The position numbers and the translations under genes were made by a program. Positions 27,015-35,066 of a stretch of DNA of 64,000 nt are shown here, piece by piece; position 1 is the first letter of the stretch, and each line of letters starts with the position of its first letter. Origin of the DNA: Rhizobium sp. CF122 (lineage in GTDB: Bacteria > Pseudomonadota > Alphaproteobacteria > Rhizobiales > Rhizobiaceae); contig NZ_AKKA01000072.1 in NCBI RefSeq assembly GCF_000282035.1, positions 140,241 to 204,240 of the forward strand. Direction: 5' to 3'. A model generated the notes under the pieces. It had not been told where the DNA came from. It did not search any database and was given only the letters and a program-made list of their open reading frames with translations.

Positions 27015-27038
27015 GCCGGGCGTGGCAACGCGCCCGGC
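27015..27038 (+). other. hairpin after the sugar-binding-protein gene
   Basis: GCCGGGCG at 27015-27022 pairs with CGCCCGGC at 27031-27038 over an eight-base loop, nine bases after the binding-protein stop. It is the counterpart of the stem at 14658 in the other ABC operon and probably stabilises the binding-protein segment of the mRNA. Confidence 0.6.
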
Positions 27039-27082
27039 CTCCATCCTGAGGGGTGGCTCGTCTCGTCTGTGAGGAGAATACA

Positions 27083-27943
27083 ATGCCGATCCGCAACCGA
27101 AACGCTTACGCCTTTCTTGCGCCCTACCTCTTGATCTTTGCCACCTTCTGGATCTGGCCGATCATCAGTTCGTTTCTGACCTCGTTTCAGAATACCCGCG
27201 TCAATCCATGGAAATTCAGTCTTTCCATTAACTGGGGTCGTCTCATCGGCGATCCGGCCTTTTATAACGCGCTCTACAACACGCTGATCATCCTGGTCAT
27301 CCAGGTCCCGGTCATGATCATGCTCGCCACCGTAATGGCGGTGCTGTTGAACTCGCCGCTTTTAAAGGCGCGGCCGCTGTTCCGCTTCGCCTTTTTCGCG
27401 CCCGTCGTCGTTGGCGAGGTGGCCTATTCTGCGGTCTTCCGCCTGATGTTCAGTTTCGATTTCGGGATCGTCAACAAGATCATCACCTTGGTCGGTCTTC
27501 CAGCCGTTTCCTGGTTCGACAATGCCAACGCTGCCATGACCCTGATCATCATTGCGGTGACCTGGCGCTGGGCGGGATATAACGCGATCATCATTCTCGC
27601 CGGCCTGCAATCCATTCCTGACGACGTCTACGAGGCGGCAACGCTCGATCGCGTCAGCAAGACACAGCAGTTCTTCCACATCACGCTGCCGCTCTTGAAG
27701 CCGATCATCCTGTTTTGCGTCATCCTGTCGGTCATCGGCACCATGCAGCTCTTTACCGAACCATTCCTCATCACCAATCGCGGCGGTCCGGGAGGTGGAA
27801 CGGAAACGCTTGGCCTTCTCCTTTATCGCGAGGGCTTCCGCTCGCTCAATTTCGGCTATGCCTCGGCTGTCGCCTACACGATGGCGGCGCTGGCGGTCGC
27901 GATCTCACTCTTCAACCTCTGGATCGGAAGGGAGCCCAAATGA
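27083..27943 (+). CDS. ABC sugar permease, MalF-type
   Basis: 286 residues from the ATG at 27083, which has GAGGAG eight bases before it; an in-frame start at 27053 was rejected. Six hydrophobic segments are present. The EAA loop is YEAATLDRVSKTQQFFHITL, followed by PLLKPIILFCVILSVIGTMQ. The N-terminus (NAYAFLAPYLLIFATFWIWP) and GGPGGGTETLGLLLY are typical of carbohydrate importers (CUT1). Its stop overlaps the next start by four bases. Confidence 0.94.
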   Translation: MPIRNRNAYAFLAPYLLIFATFWIWPIISSFLTSFQNTRVNPWKFSLSINWGRLIGDPAFYNALYNTLIILVIQVPVMIMLATVMAVLLNSPLLKARPLFRFAFFAPVVVGEVAYSAVFRLMFSFDFGIVNKIITLVGLPAVSWFDNANAAMTLIIIAVTWRWAGYNAIIILAGLQSIPDDVYEAATLDRVSKTQQFFHITLPLLKPIILFCVILSVIGTMQLFTEPFLITNRGGPGGGTETLGLLLYREGFRSLNFGYASAVAYTMAALAVAISLFNLWIGREPK

Positions 27944-28776
27944 GATCGAAGTCTCAATCGCTGCTGCTCCGGCAGATCGCCCTCCACGCCGTCCTGACGC
28001 CGCTGGCCATAATCTGGCTGTTTCCGCTCTGGATGATGTTCGTCTTCTCGACGATGTCGGACTTCGGCATATTCAGCCCCGAGATCGTGCTCTGGCCGTC
28101 GACCAACTTCGTCGAGAATTTCAAGAACCTGCAGGCCGATACCGACTTCATACGCGCCATGTTCATCTCCATCGGCGTTGCGGTGATCTACACGTTCCTG
28201 TCGGTGCTTCTGACCTCGATGGCCGGCTGGGCGCTGGCCCGCTATCGCTTCGTCGGGCGGTCGATCGTCATTGGCATCATTCTCGGGACGATCACGCTGC
28301 CCTTTGCCGTCGTTGTCATTCCGCAGTTCATCATGGTGGCCCGCGAATTCAGGCTGGCTAATACCTGGATTGCGCTGATTGTCCCACCGCTCTTCAACTC
28401 GCTCGGAGTGCTGTTCATGCGTCAGGCCTTCTCGATGATGCCTGGGGAACTCTTCGATGCCGCGCGTGTCGAAGGCGTCAAGGAATGGCAGATCTTCCTT
28501 CGGATCGCACTGCCCCTCGCAAGGCCGACGATGGCGGCGCTTGCCATCATCCTCTTCCTGCACTCCTGGAACAATTACCTCTGGCCGCTGCTCATCAACT
28601 CCAAGCCGGGGATGATGACGGCACCGGTGGCGCTTGGCACGCTGATTGGTCTGACCAAGGTATCGTGGGGAGGGATCATGGCGGGAGCAATAATGCTGAC
28701 GGCGCCGATCCTTGTCGTCTTCGTGCTCCTGCAGCGCCACTTCATCGCCGGCATCGCGGCCGGCGCAGTCAAATAA
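27940..28776 (+). CDS. ABC sugar permease, MalG-type
   Basis: 278 residues beginning MRSKSQSLLLRQIALHAVLT at 27940, where ATGA overlaps the preceding stop. Six hydrophobic segments are present, with the EAA loop FDAARVEGVKEWQIFLRIAL and the MalG-type SWNNYLWPLLINSKPGMMT. With the MalF-type partner it forms the channel of the CUT1 importer. The ATPase gene follows after 14 bases. Confidence 0.94.
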   Translation: MRSKSQSLLLRQIALHAVLTPLAIIWLFPLWMMFVFSTMSDFGIFSPEIVLWPSTNFVENFKNLQADTDFIRAMFISIGVAVIYTFLSVLLTSMAGWALARYRFVGRSIVIGIILGTITLPFAVVVIPQFIMVAREFRLANTWIALIVPPLFNSLGVLFMRQAFSMMPGELFDAARVEGVKEWQIFLRIALPLARPTMAALAIILFLHSWNNYLWPLLINSKPGMMTAPVALGTLIGLTKVSWGGIMAGAIMLTAPILVVFVLLQRHFIAGIAAGAVK

Positions 28777-28790
28777 TCGGAAAACGCCTG

Positions 28791-29876
28791 ATGTCTGAAC
28801 TTTCGTTGAAAAATGTCGTCAAGCGCTTCGGCGCGCTGGCAATCATCCATGGCGCCAATCTTGAGGTAAAGGACGGCGAGTTTGTCGTCTTCGTCGGCCC
28901 CTCCGGTTGCGGCAAGTCGACACTGCTTCGCATGATCGCCGGTCTTGAGGACATCTCGGGCGGCGAGATCAACATTGGCGGCACGGTCGTCAACGATGTC
29001 GAGCCGGCCGATCGCGGCATCGCCATGGTCTTCCAGTCCTACGCTCTCTACCCGCACATGACGGTCGAGGAGAACCTGAGCTTCGGTCTGCGCATGAACG
29101 GCAACCCGAAACAGGACACGGAAAAGCGCGTCAAGCATGCAGCCAACATTCTGCAGATCAATGAGCTGATGCATCGCCGCCCGAAGCAACTATCAGGCGG
29201 CCAGCGCCAGCGCGTTGCGATTGGCCGCGCCATCGTGCGCGAACCACAGGTTTTCCTCTTCGACGAGCCGTTGTCGAACCTCGATGCGGAATTGCGCGTG
29301 CAGATGCGTGTCGAGATCTCCCGCCTTCACAAGCAGCTTGGCACGACAATGATCTATGTCACGCATGACCAAACGGAGGCGATGACGCTCGCCGACAAGA
29401 TCGTCGTCCTCCGTGCAGGCAATATCGAGCAGGTCGGTGCGCCGCTCGACCTCTACGATGATCCCGCCAACCAGTTCGTCGCCGGCTTCGTCGGTTCGCC
29501 GAAGATGAACTTCCTCGAAGCAGAGATCATCGAAAAGGACGGTGCAACCGCGACGATTGCGCTTGCGGGTGACAGGAATGTCCGCCTGAACATGCCCGTG
29601 AGCAGCTCGGTCATGCCCGGCACACAGGTGACGCTCGGCATCCGGCCGGAGCATTTTGTCGACGCCGGGCAGGGTGAGGCAGATCTCACCGTGACGATCG
29701 ACGTCGCCGAGCATCTTGGCAACACAAGCTACATCTATGCGACCACGGCAGGCGGCGAGCCGCTCATTATCGAGCGCCCGGAATCGCGCGCTGCCGGCAA
29801 TCGCGACACACTGACCGTCGGCCTGAGCGCCCATCGCATCTTTCTGTTCGATGGCGACGGCAACCGCCTGCGCTGA
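28791..29876 (+). CDS. ABC sugar transporter ATP-binding protein (UgpC/MsmK-like)
   Basis: 361 residues from the ATG at 28791. Walker A is GPSGCGKST, the Q loop [15 protein letters not shown], the signature LSGGQRQRVAIGRA, Walker [13 protein letters not shown] and the switch His in IYVTHDQTEAM. The C-terminal TOBE regulatory part (GTQVTLGIRPEHFVDAG) is of the MalK/UgpC class. It powers the CUT1 importer. The fusion oxidoreductase gene follows 45 bases later and is probably in the same transcript. Confidence 0.94.
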   Translation: MSELSLKNVVKRFGALAIIHGANLEVKDGEFVVFVGPSGCGKSTLLRMIAGLEDISGGEINIGGTVVNDVEPADRGIAMVFQSYALYPHMTVEENLSFGLRMNGNPKQDTEKRVKHAANILQINELMHRRPKQLSGGQRQRVAIGRAIVREPQVFLFDEPLSNLDAELRVQMRVEISRLHKQLGTTMIYVTHDQTEAMTLADKIVVLRAGNIEQVGAPLDLYDDPANQFVAGFVGSPKMNFLEAEIIEKDGATATIALAGDRNVRLNMPVSSSVMPGTQVTLGIRPEHFVDAGQGEADLTVTIDVAEHLGNTSYIYATTAGGEPLIIERPESRAAGNRDTLTVGLSAHRIFLFDGDGNRLR

Positions 29877-29921
29877 CTGTAAACCTCATCCCAAGATTTA
29901 TGCAATGAAGAGGAATTCCCT

Positions 29922-31925
29922 ATGAGCACAGACCAACCGATCCGTTGGGGCATTATCGGCCCGGGCACGATCGCCCGCACCTTTGCGGACGGCATCGCGC
30001 ATTCGCGCACAGGAAAACTCGTCGCCATTGCCACCCGCAACCCGCAAAAGCCCGGACTCGGCGAGAACTTCCCCGGCGCCCGCATCGTCAATGGGTATGA
30101 TGCGCTGCTGGCGGACGCAGAAATCGACGCGATCTATATCGCAACCCCACATACCGGTCATGCCGAATGGGCAATCAAGGCTATCCGCGCCGGCAAGCAC
30201 GTTCTTGTCGAAAAGCCGATTGCACTTTCCGCGTTCGACGCCGATGCGATCTATCACGAAGCCAAGAAGGCCGGCGTCTTTGCAGGCGAGGCCTTCATGT
30301 ATCGCGTTCACCCGCAAACGGCCAAGATCGTCGAACTGATCAAAGGCGGTGTCATCGGCAGCGTGCGCATCATCCGCTCGAGCTTCGGTTTCAACATGGG
30401 CTCGTTCAAGCCCGAGCATCGGCTTTTTGCCAACGAGACGGCCGGCGGCGGTATCCTCGATGTCGGAGGCTATCCGGTCTCCATGGCACGGTTGATCGCA
30501 GGAACTGTCGAAGGCAAGCCGTTCCTCGAGCCGGAAAGGGTCTCAGGCGTCGGTCACCTCGGTCAATCGGGGGTGGATGAGTGGGCGTCCGCCGTTTTGA
30601 AATTTCAAAACGGCGTCATCGCCGAAGTGTCCTGCTCGATCATGGCGCAGCAAGACAATACGCTGCGCATCATCGGTTCGGAAGGGCGCATCGAGGTCAA
30701 GGATTTCTGGTTTGCCTCCGGCCACAAGGGCGGCACTGGCAGGATCGAGATCTTCAAGGGCAACGAGCAGCAGACGATCGAGGTCAAGGAAGACCGCTGG
30801 CTCTATTCCTTTGAGGTCGATGCAGCCGGCGATGCGATCCGCGCCGACGAAAAGGAATTCCGCGCACCCGGCATGAGCTGGGCCGACTCGGTCGGAAACC
30901 TGCGTGTTCTTGATCAATGGCGTGCCTCGATTGGTCTGGAATACGGCGTCGAGAAGGCAGACAAGCGAACCGCGAACATCGCAGGTGGTGCGGTTCGGCG
31001 CGGAAACAGCATCCCGCAGCGCCAGATTCCCGGCATTTCGAAGCCGGCTTCGGTCGTCACGCTCGGCTTCGAATTCTTCCCGAACTTTGCTGCGGCGTCT
31101 CTGACCCTCGACGCATTCTACGAGGCGGGCGGCAATGTCTTCGACACGGCCTTCGTCTATGGTGGGGGCAAGACCGAGAGCATCTTTGGCGACTGGCAAA
31201 CCAGCCGTAAGGTGCCGCGCGAGGAGATCGTACTGATCGGCAAGGGCGTCCATTCCCCGCTCTGCTATCCCGATGTCATCGCCAAGCAGCTCGACCAGTC
31301 GCTGAACCGTCTGAAGACCGACTATGTCGATATCTACTTCATGCATCGAGACAATACCGATATTCCGGTTGGCGAGTTCGTCGATGCCATGGACGCAGAG
31401 GTCAAGCGCGGTCGAATTCGTGGCATCTTCGGCGGATCGAACTGGACGCGCGAGCGCGTGGACGAAGCCGCAGCCTACGCCGCCAAGAATGGCAAGATGG
31501 CGCCGGCTGCCCTTTCCAACAACTTCTCGCTTGCCGAGATGCTCGATCCGATCTGGGCTGGATGCGTGGCGGCTTCCGATGACGACTGGAAGAAATGGCT
31601 GAATGCCAAGCAGATCCCGAACTTTGCATGGTCGAGCCAGGGACGCGGCTTCTTTACGGAGCGCGCCGGACGCGACAAGCGCGACGATGAGGAAATTGTC
31701 CGTTGCTGGTATTCGGATCGCAATTTCGAGCGCCGGGACCGGGCAATCGAGCTCGCAAACAAGCTCGGACGCAGCCCGATCCACATCGCGCTCGCCTATG
31801 TAATCGCCCAGCCGTTCCCGGTCATTCCGCTGATCGGACCGCGCACCATCGCCGAGTTGGAAGACAGCCTCTCGGCGCTCGACATCAAGCTGACACCGGA
31901 ACAGGTGAAGTGGCTGGAAGCGTGA
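29922..31925 (+). CDS. fused Gfo/Idh/MocA oxidoreductase and aldo-keto reductase
   Basis: A 667-residue two-enzyme protein. Residues 1-345 are a Gfo/Idh/MocA dehydrogenase: dinucleotide motif GIIGPGTIARTFADG, the EKP motif in VLVEKPIALSAFDAD, and a catalytic-domain segment AGGGILDVGGYPVSMARLIA. After a linker (about 345-365) comes an aldo-keto reductase barrel with all four catalytic positions visible: Asp and Tyr in VFDTAFVYGGG, Lys in VLIGKGVHSP, His in IYFMHRDNTD, and the NADPH-binding VIPLIGPRTIAELEDSLSAL at the end. Each half binds its own NAD(P). As the last gene of a sugar-import operon, it probably oxidises and re-reduces successive carbons of the imported sugar. The substrate is unknown. 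Confidence 0.9.
   Translation: MSTDQPIRWGIIGPGTIARTFADGIAHSRTGKLVAIATRNPQKPGLGENFPGARIVNGYDALLADAEIDAIYIATPHTGHAEWAIKAIRAGKHVLVEKPIALSAFDADAIYHEAKKAGVFAGEAFMYRVHPQTAKIVELIKGGVIGSVRIIRSSFGFNMGSFKPEHRLFANETAGGGILDVGGYPVSMARLIAGTVEGKPFLEPERVSGVGHLGQSGVDEWASAVLKFQNGVIAEVSCSIMAQQDNTLRIIGSEGRIEVKDFWFASGHKGGTGRIEIFKGNEQQTIEVKEDRWLYSFEVDAAGDAIRADEKEFRAPGMSWADSVGNLRVLDQWRASIGLEYGVEKADKRTANIAGGAVRRGNSIPQRQIPGISKPASVVTLGFEFFPNFAAASLTLDAFYEAGGNVFDTAFVYGGGKTESIFGDWQTSRKVPREEIVLIGKGVHSPLCYPDVIAKQLDQSLNRLKTDYVDIYFMHRDNTDIPVGEFVDAMDAEVKRGRIRGIFGGSNWTRERVDEAAAYAAKNGKMAPAALSNNFSLAEMLDPIWAGCVAASDDDWKKWLNAKQIPNFAWSSQGRGFFTERAGRDKRDDEEIVRCWYSDRNFERRDRAIELANKLGRSPIHIALAYVIAQPFPVIPLIGPRTIAELEDSLSALDIKLTPEQVKWLEA
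30591..30614. repeat. 24-base perfect palindrome inside the fusion gene
   Basis: GCCGTTTTGAAA followed by its exact complement covers 30591-30614 with no spacer, within codons for AVLKFQNGV. It is AT-rich compared with the surrounding gene. Confidence 0.8.
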
Positions 31926-31940
31926 CGCGATAGCAACGAT

Positions 31941-31971
31941 CGCCCGGGGCTGGGGGCGCCAGTCCCGGGCG
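31941..31971 (+). terminator. hairpin closing the sugar ABC operon
   Basis: CGCCCGGG (31941-31948) pairs with CCCGGGCG (31964-31971), and the inner CTGG pairs with CCAG across a GT step, giving about 13 pairs. It begins 16 bases after the fusion gene. No T-run follows. Confidence 0.6.
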
Positions 31972-32100
31972 TGTGGCTTCACTTCCCTCCTGCACAAAGG
32001 ACCACTGGACGCTGGAGCAGGACACCTTCGGGGCGTATAGTTGAGAGCTTTAGGTCGGACCAGCGGCCTCACCCTGACTGTCAATAGGGGAGCGAAAACG

Positions 32101-32439
32101 ATGAAACGGCTGGTATTGACCACGGCGTCGATGACGCTCGTGGCCTTCAGTGTTTTGGCTCAAGAGCCTGTCGTCGGCACCTGGAAGACTCAAGTCGGCA
32201 CCACTGCGGCCATCGATGAATGCGCGCAGGGCTACTGCATCACGATGAAGACGGGCAACAATGCGGGCAAGCGCATCGGCTCGTTCCAGGGCAGTAACGG
32301 TAACTTCACCGGAACCATCGTTGAGCCGGAGAGCAAAAAGACTTTCACGGGAGTGCTCACACTCAGTGGCGACACGGTGCACATGCGCGGCTGCACGATG
32401 AAGGTGATCTGCGTCTCGCTGATCTGGACGCGGTTGTAA
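32101..32439 (+). CDS. DUF2147-like secreted protein
   Basis: 112 residues from the ATG at 32101. A Sec signal (MKRLVLTTASMTLVAFSVLA, cut near AQEP) is followed by GTWKTQVGTTAAIDECAQGY, then CITMKTGNNAGKRIGSF, and a C-terminal TLSGDTVHMRGCTMK. The VGTWKT opening and Cys-rich small beta sheet match DUF2147 proteins, periplasmic proteins of unknown role. Three or four cysteines suggest disulfides. The in-frame extension to 32041 is not protein-like. Confidence 0.7.
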   Translation: MKRLVLTTASMTLVAFSVLAQEPVVGTWKTQVGTTAAIDECAQGYCITMKTGNNAGKRIGSFQGSNGNFTGTIVEPESKKTFTGVLTLSGDTVHMRGCTMKVICVSLIWTRL

Positions 32440-32476
32440 CAGGCGAGTGGAACTATGCCGGCTGCTTTGTGCGCTG

Positions 32477-32788
32477 CTAGTTCCGGCGCTTCAGCCCGTC
32501 GATAACCTGTCGGTATTCCTCGGCGATGGAGATTGCCGCTTTTGCGACCACCGGACTGATCGATTTGCGGTCAATGGCGTCCGAGCAGGCTTCGAATACA
32601 CCGCGCAGCTCGCGTTCGATCCACGACAGCTCCGGGTATTGCTCCACCAATACCTGCGGAAGAAATTTTGCCTTTGCTTTCATTGACTTGGAGCTAACGA
32701 TGATGCTGGGATCTGCAGCCGTGACATCGAGAATGGCTGCTTCGAGTTGTCCAGTGGCGCTGACGATATCGGTAACCAAGGCCGTCAT
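32477..32788 (-). CDS. hypothetical protein
   Basis: 103 residues, mostly helical, soluble, with SKSMKAKAKFLPQVLVEQYP in the middle and AISIAEEYRQVIDGLKRRN at the end. No family is recognised. The start is preceded by TTAGGAGGG, a very good ribosome site. A GGAAT-N18-GTT stretch upstream (minus strand, about 32805-32832) resembles an EcfG promoter with one mismatch, so it may be stress-induced. It is convergent with the DUF2147-like gene. Confidence 0.6.
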   Translation of the reverse strand: MTALVTDIVSATGQLEAAILDVTAADPSIIVSSKSMKAKAKFLPQVLVEQYPELSWIERELRGVFEACSDAIDRKSISPVVAKAAISIAEEYRQVIDGLKRRN

Positions 32789-32867
32789 TTTTCCCTCCTA
32801 ACAAAGGAACCCCTGAAAAATGCCATGCATTCCTCGTGCCAAACTGGTGACCGGAAGGTTTTGCGAC

Positions 32868-32881
32868 TGCTAACGTTAGTC
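32868..32881. promoter_or_regulatory. operator-like element of the LacI type, isolated copy
   Basis: TGCTAACGTTAGTC contains the ten-base palindrome CTAACGTTAG, the core of the operators found in the 43-58 kb island, but lies 10 kb before it. It is 80 bases upstream of the 103-residue gene and 125 bases before the small lipoprotein gene. It may be chance or a target in another regulon. Confidence 0.3.
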
Positions 32882-33005
32882 TGGTGGCAGAAGGTTGCCA
32901 TTGGCAGCCATCGATGACGAAGTATTGATGGCACACGCTGTTTTCCCAGTCTCACCGGGACCTAGTTTCTGTCCAGTTGGTGGCAAACTATGTCGTGAGG
33001 ATGAA

Positions 33006-33197
33006 ATGAAAACGCTTCGCAAGATGATGTGCCTCGGGATGGTCGTTGCAATCGCGGGCGTCGCAACAGCGTGTTCGACAAGCTCAGACGCTCCTCGAAC
33101 AACGGGGTCGGTTGGGTATGGCGCTCACAACGCAGACGTTGCATTGCGGCCAGCGTGCAGCGGTGGATTTGGTAATGATCGTCCCTGTAGCTACTAA
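33006..33197 (+). CDS. small lipoprotein
   Basis: 63 residues from the ATG at 33006, with GAGGAT just before it. MKTLRKMMCLGMVVAIAGVA is the signal, ending ATAC in a lipobox-like context, then STSSDAPRTTGSVGYG and a Cys-containing tail ACSGGFGNDRPCSY. The mature part of about 40 residues has two further cysteines. There is no family I recognise. A hairpin (TGGGCG 33202-33207 with CGCCCA 33216-33221) follows the stop and may end the transcript. Confidence 0.65.
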   Translation: MKTLRKMMCLGMVVAIAGVATACSTSSDAPRTTGSVGYGAHNADVALRPACSGGFGNDRPCSY

Positions 33198-33369
33198 GCG
33201 TTGGGCGCGGTGCTTCGCCCAGGCTTGTTCGACTGCAAGCCGTCGAGAACCTCGAGTATTTGAAGCCCTACCGCAACGCCACGACAACACACGTCGTCGA
33301 CGATGGCTCACTTCAGCCCGGGGGAGAAAAATTGTTGTGGGGAAAGTTTCAATGGAAATGTCGGGCGAA

Positions 33370-33620
33370 ATGAAAAACTGACCCCCCCTAACGAAGCGAA
33401 GAACTGCCCCCTCGTATCAAGACGAGGAGTGATAGATGACGATCGAGATTTCAGGGCATCCTGCATTGTCGCGAACGATGCAGGGCGGGGATATGCTTCA
33501 GGCTGATGAGGTGGTGGCGATGTTGCGGCTGCACGAGCTTGGTTGGGGTGCCAAACGTTTATCCAAGAAATTTGGATGGGCGCGGAATACGGTTCGCCGA
33601 TATCTTCGAGAGGGCGGATC
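33370..33620 (+). mobile_element. IS21-family left end with istA 5' fragment
   Basis: From 33436 the frame MTIEISGHPALSRTMQGG, MLQADEVVAMLRLHELGWGA, RNTVRRYLREGG is the N-terminal HTH of an IS21-type IstA transposase. Upstream, AAAACTGACCCCCC and GAACTGCCCCCTC near 33372-33412 look like the multiple terminal repeats of IS21 ends. The homology stops at about 33618, where sequence of another IS type begins on the opposite strand. No IstB or right end is present, so the element is dead. Confidence 0.75.
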
Positions 33621-33629
33621 TGCACCATT

Positions 33630-33809
33630 AAGCAGCTTGCGGGCGAGCGCGACAACCGTCGTCTTCTTGAGACGGCCACCATTCTTCTTAACTCGATCTC
33701 TAAACCACAAGGTGAGCGCCGCGTGCGGTTGATGACGCACCCAAAACCAAGCCGTCTGGATCAACGTCGTTCGGAGCCTCGGATTGCCGGACTTCGAAAC
33801 CCCTTGGTC
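33630..33809 (-). mobile_element. IS110-family transposase C-terminal fragment
   Basis: Read on the minus strand, HDQGVSKSGNPRLRTTLIQT, WFWVRHQPHAALTLWFRDRV and GGRLKKTTVVALARKLL are the C-terminal transposase_20 block of IS110/IS116/IS902 elements. It abuts the IS21 fragment within 12 bases and lacks the DEDD catalytic N-terminal domain, so it is a remnant. The 150 bases beyond it to 33960 hold nothing I can name. Confidence 0.75.
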
Positions 33810-33983
33810 GTGATGGAAGTCAGGGAGATACACAATCTGATGCACCGCTCACTAGATAGGTGCTGTTGTTTCCTCAGAAAGTCATCGCCTGGCGCGACCT
33901 GCACCTAGCTGTGTACGACAACGAACGTCTGGTGTTCTAATTTGCCACCGAGACGCGACTGATGCGGCACGTCTCGACAGCTT

Positions 33984-34975
33984 CTAGAGGTCGAATTGAT
34001 AGCTAGCTGGAATAAATCGGTAGCCATCGGTGCTCGTTTCCAGGAAGCCCAGCGACGGGTGGGCCATGTGGTAGCCGATGAAGGGCACCCGATCCGTCGC
34101 GAGCATATCCAAAATCTTCTTGCGGGTGCCAGCGGCTGCGGTCTTGTCCACGTCGAAACGGACCTCCCAGTTGGGCCGCTGGAAACCGAGTGCGTAGTGC
34201 ACGACCGTGTCAGCAGAGATCACGAGGCGGCGTCCCTCGGACTCGACAAACAAGATCATCTGTCCGGGCGAATGACCAGGTGCTGATACTGCCGTGATGC
34301 CAGGAGCGATGGTCTGCTGGTCGGAGACGAACCTCGTCTTCGGAGCGACGGGCTTCACGCACTCCAACACCTGAAAATGGTTGCCGTCTGCAGCTGTGCC
34401 CCTCGTGCATCGGAAACCCAGAAATCATACTCAGTCGCATTAACAGCATATCTGGCTTTGGCGAATGTTTCTGCACCCGCCTCGCGGAGTCCGCCAATGT
34501 GATCCCGGTGAAGGTGGGTCAAGAAGACCATTGTAATCTGATCTGGCGAGTAACCAGCTGCCTGCAGAGCTCCCAGCATTTTGCCTGCGCCGTTCGACCG
34601 GCCGTCTTCACCGAATCCGGTATCGACAAGGATGACCTCCGTTCCGGTATCGATGATGATCGGCGCGTAGCTAAGGACGAACTGTTCGGTAGGTAGAAAA
34701 TTCTGCTGTAAGAGCGTCTTCACTTCTTCGGGCGGGCGATCCGTTCCAAACGTCGCCCATGGACGGTTCTGGATCGTGTCGCCGTCGCTGACGATTACAA
34801 TTTTCATCGCGCCCAACTGAATCTTGCTCACGCGATAGCTCTCGCGCTGGCTAACTGAGTCCTTGGCCTAAGCATCGGGAGCTACGAGGTTCGAAGAAAG
34901 CAGGTAGGGGGATGCGAGACCGATTGTCGCCGCTCCGAGAAGTTTGCGCCGAGTAGTCAAATGATTTCCGAGCAT
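33984..34975 (-). pseudogene. exported MBL-fold hydrolase, inactivated
   Basis: The original gene began at the ATG at 34975 behind AAGGAGGA, with a Tat-type signal (TTRRKLLGAATIGLASPYLL). A TAG at 34870-34868 lies in frame after codon 35. Beyond it, KIVIVSDGDTIQNRPWATFG and the metal motif FLTHLHRDHIGGL are intact in the same frame up to about 34403, where one G has been lost in a run (plus-strand CCCC 34399-34402). The rest continues in another frame with NHFQVLECVKPVAPKT, SAPGHSPGQMILFVE and SADTVVHYALGF. Joined, this is a metallo-beta-lactamase-fold hydrolase with a Tat signal, like quorum-quenching or N-acyl hydrolases. Both lesions would need to be sequencing errors for the gene to work. 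Confidence 0.85.
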
Positions 34976-35034
34976 AGTCCTCCTTGCCGGATGAATGATC
35001 ACATCCAGATTGCTGCCTTGTCACGGTGAAGGGT

Positions 35035-35059
35035 GACGGGGCTACTATTCTGCCCCGTC
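35035..35059 (-). terminator. hairpin after the dienelactone hydrolase gene
   Basis: GACGGGGC (35035-35042) pairs with GCCCCGTC (35052-35059) over a nine-base loop, eight bases past the stop of the minus-strand hydrolase. No U-run. Confidence 0.55.
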
Positions 35060-35066
35060 CAGTTCC

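Noticed and set aside
30543..32123. 526-codon minus-strand frame opposite the fusion oxidoreductase
   Set aside because: Shadow of the fusion gene, without recognisable domains or a ribosome site.
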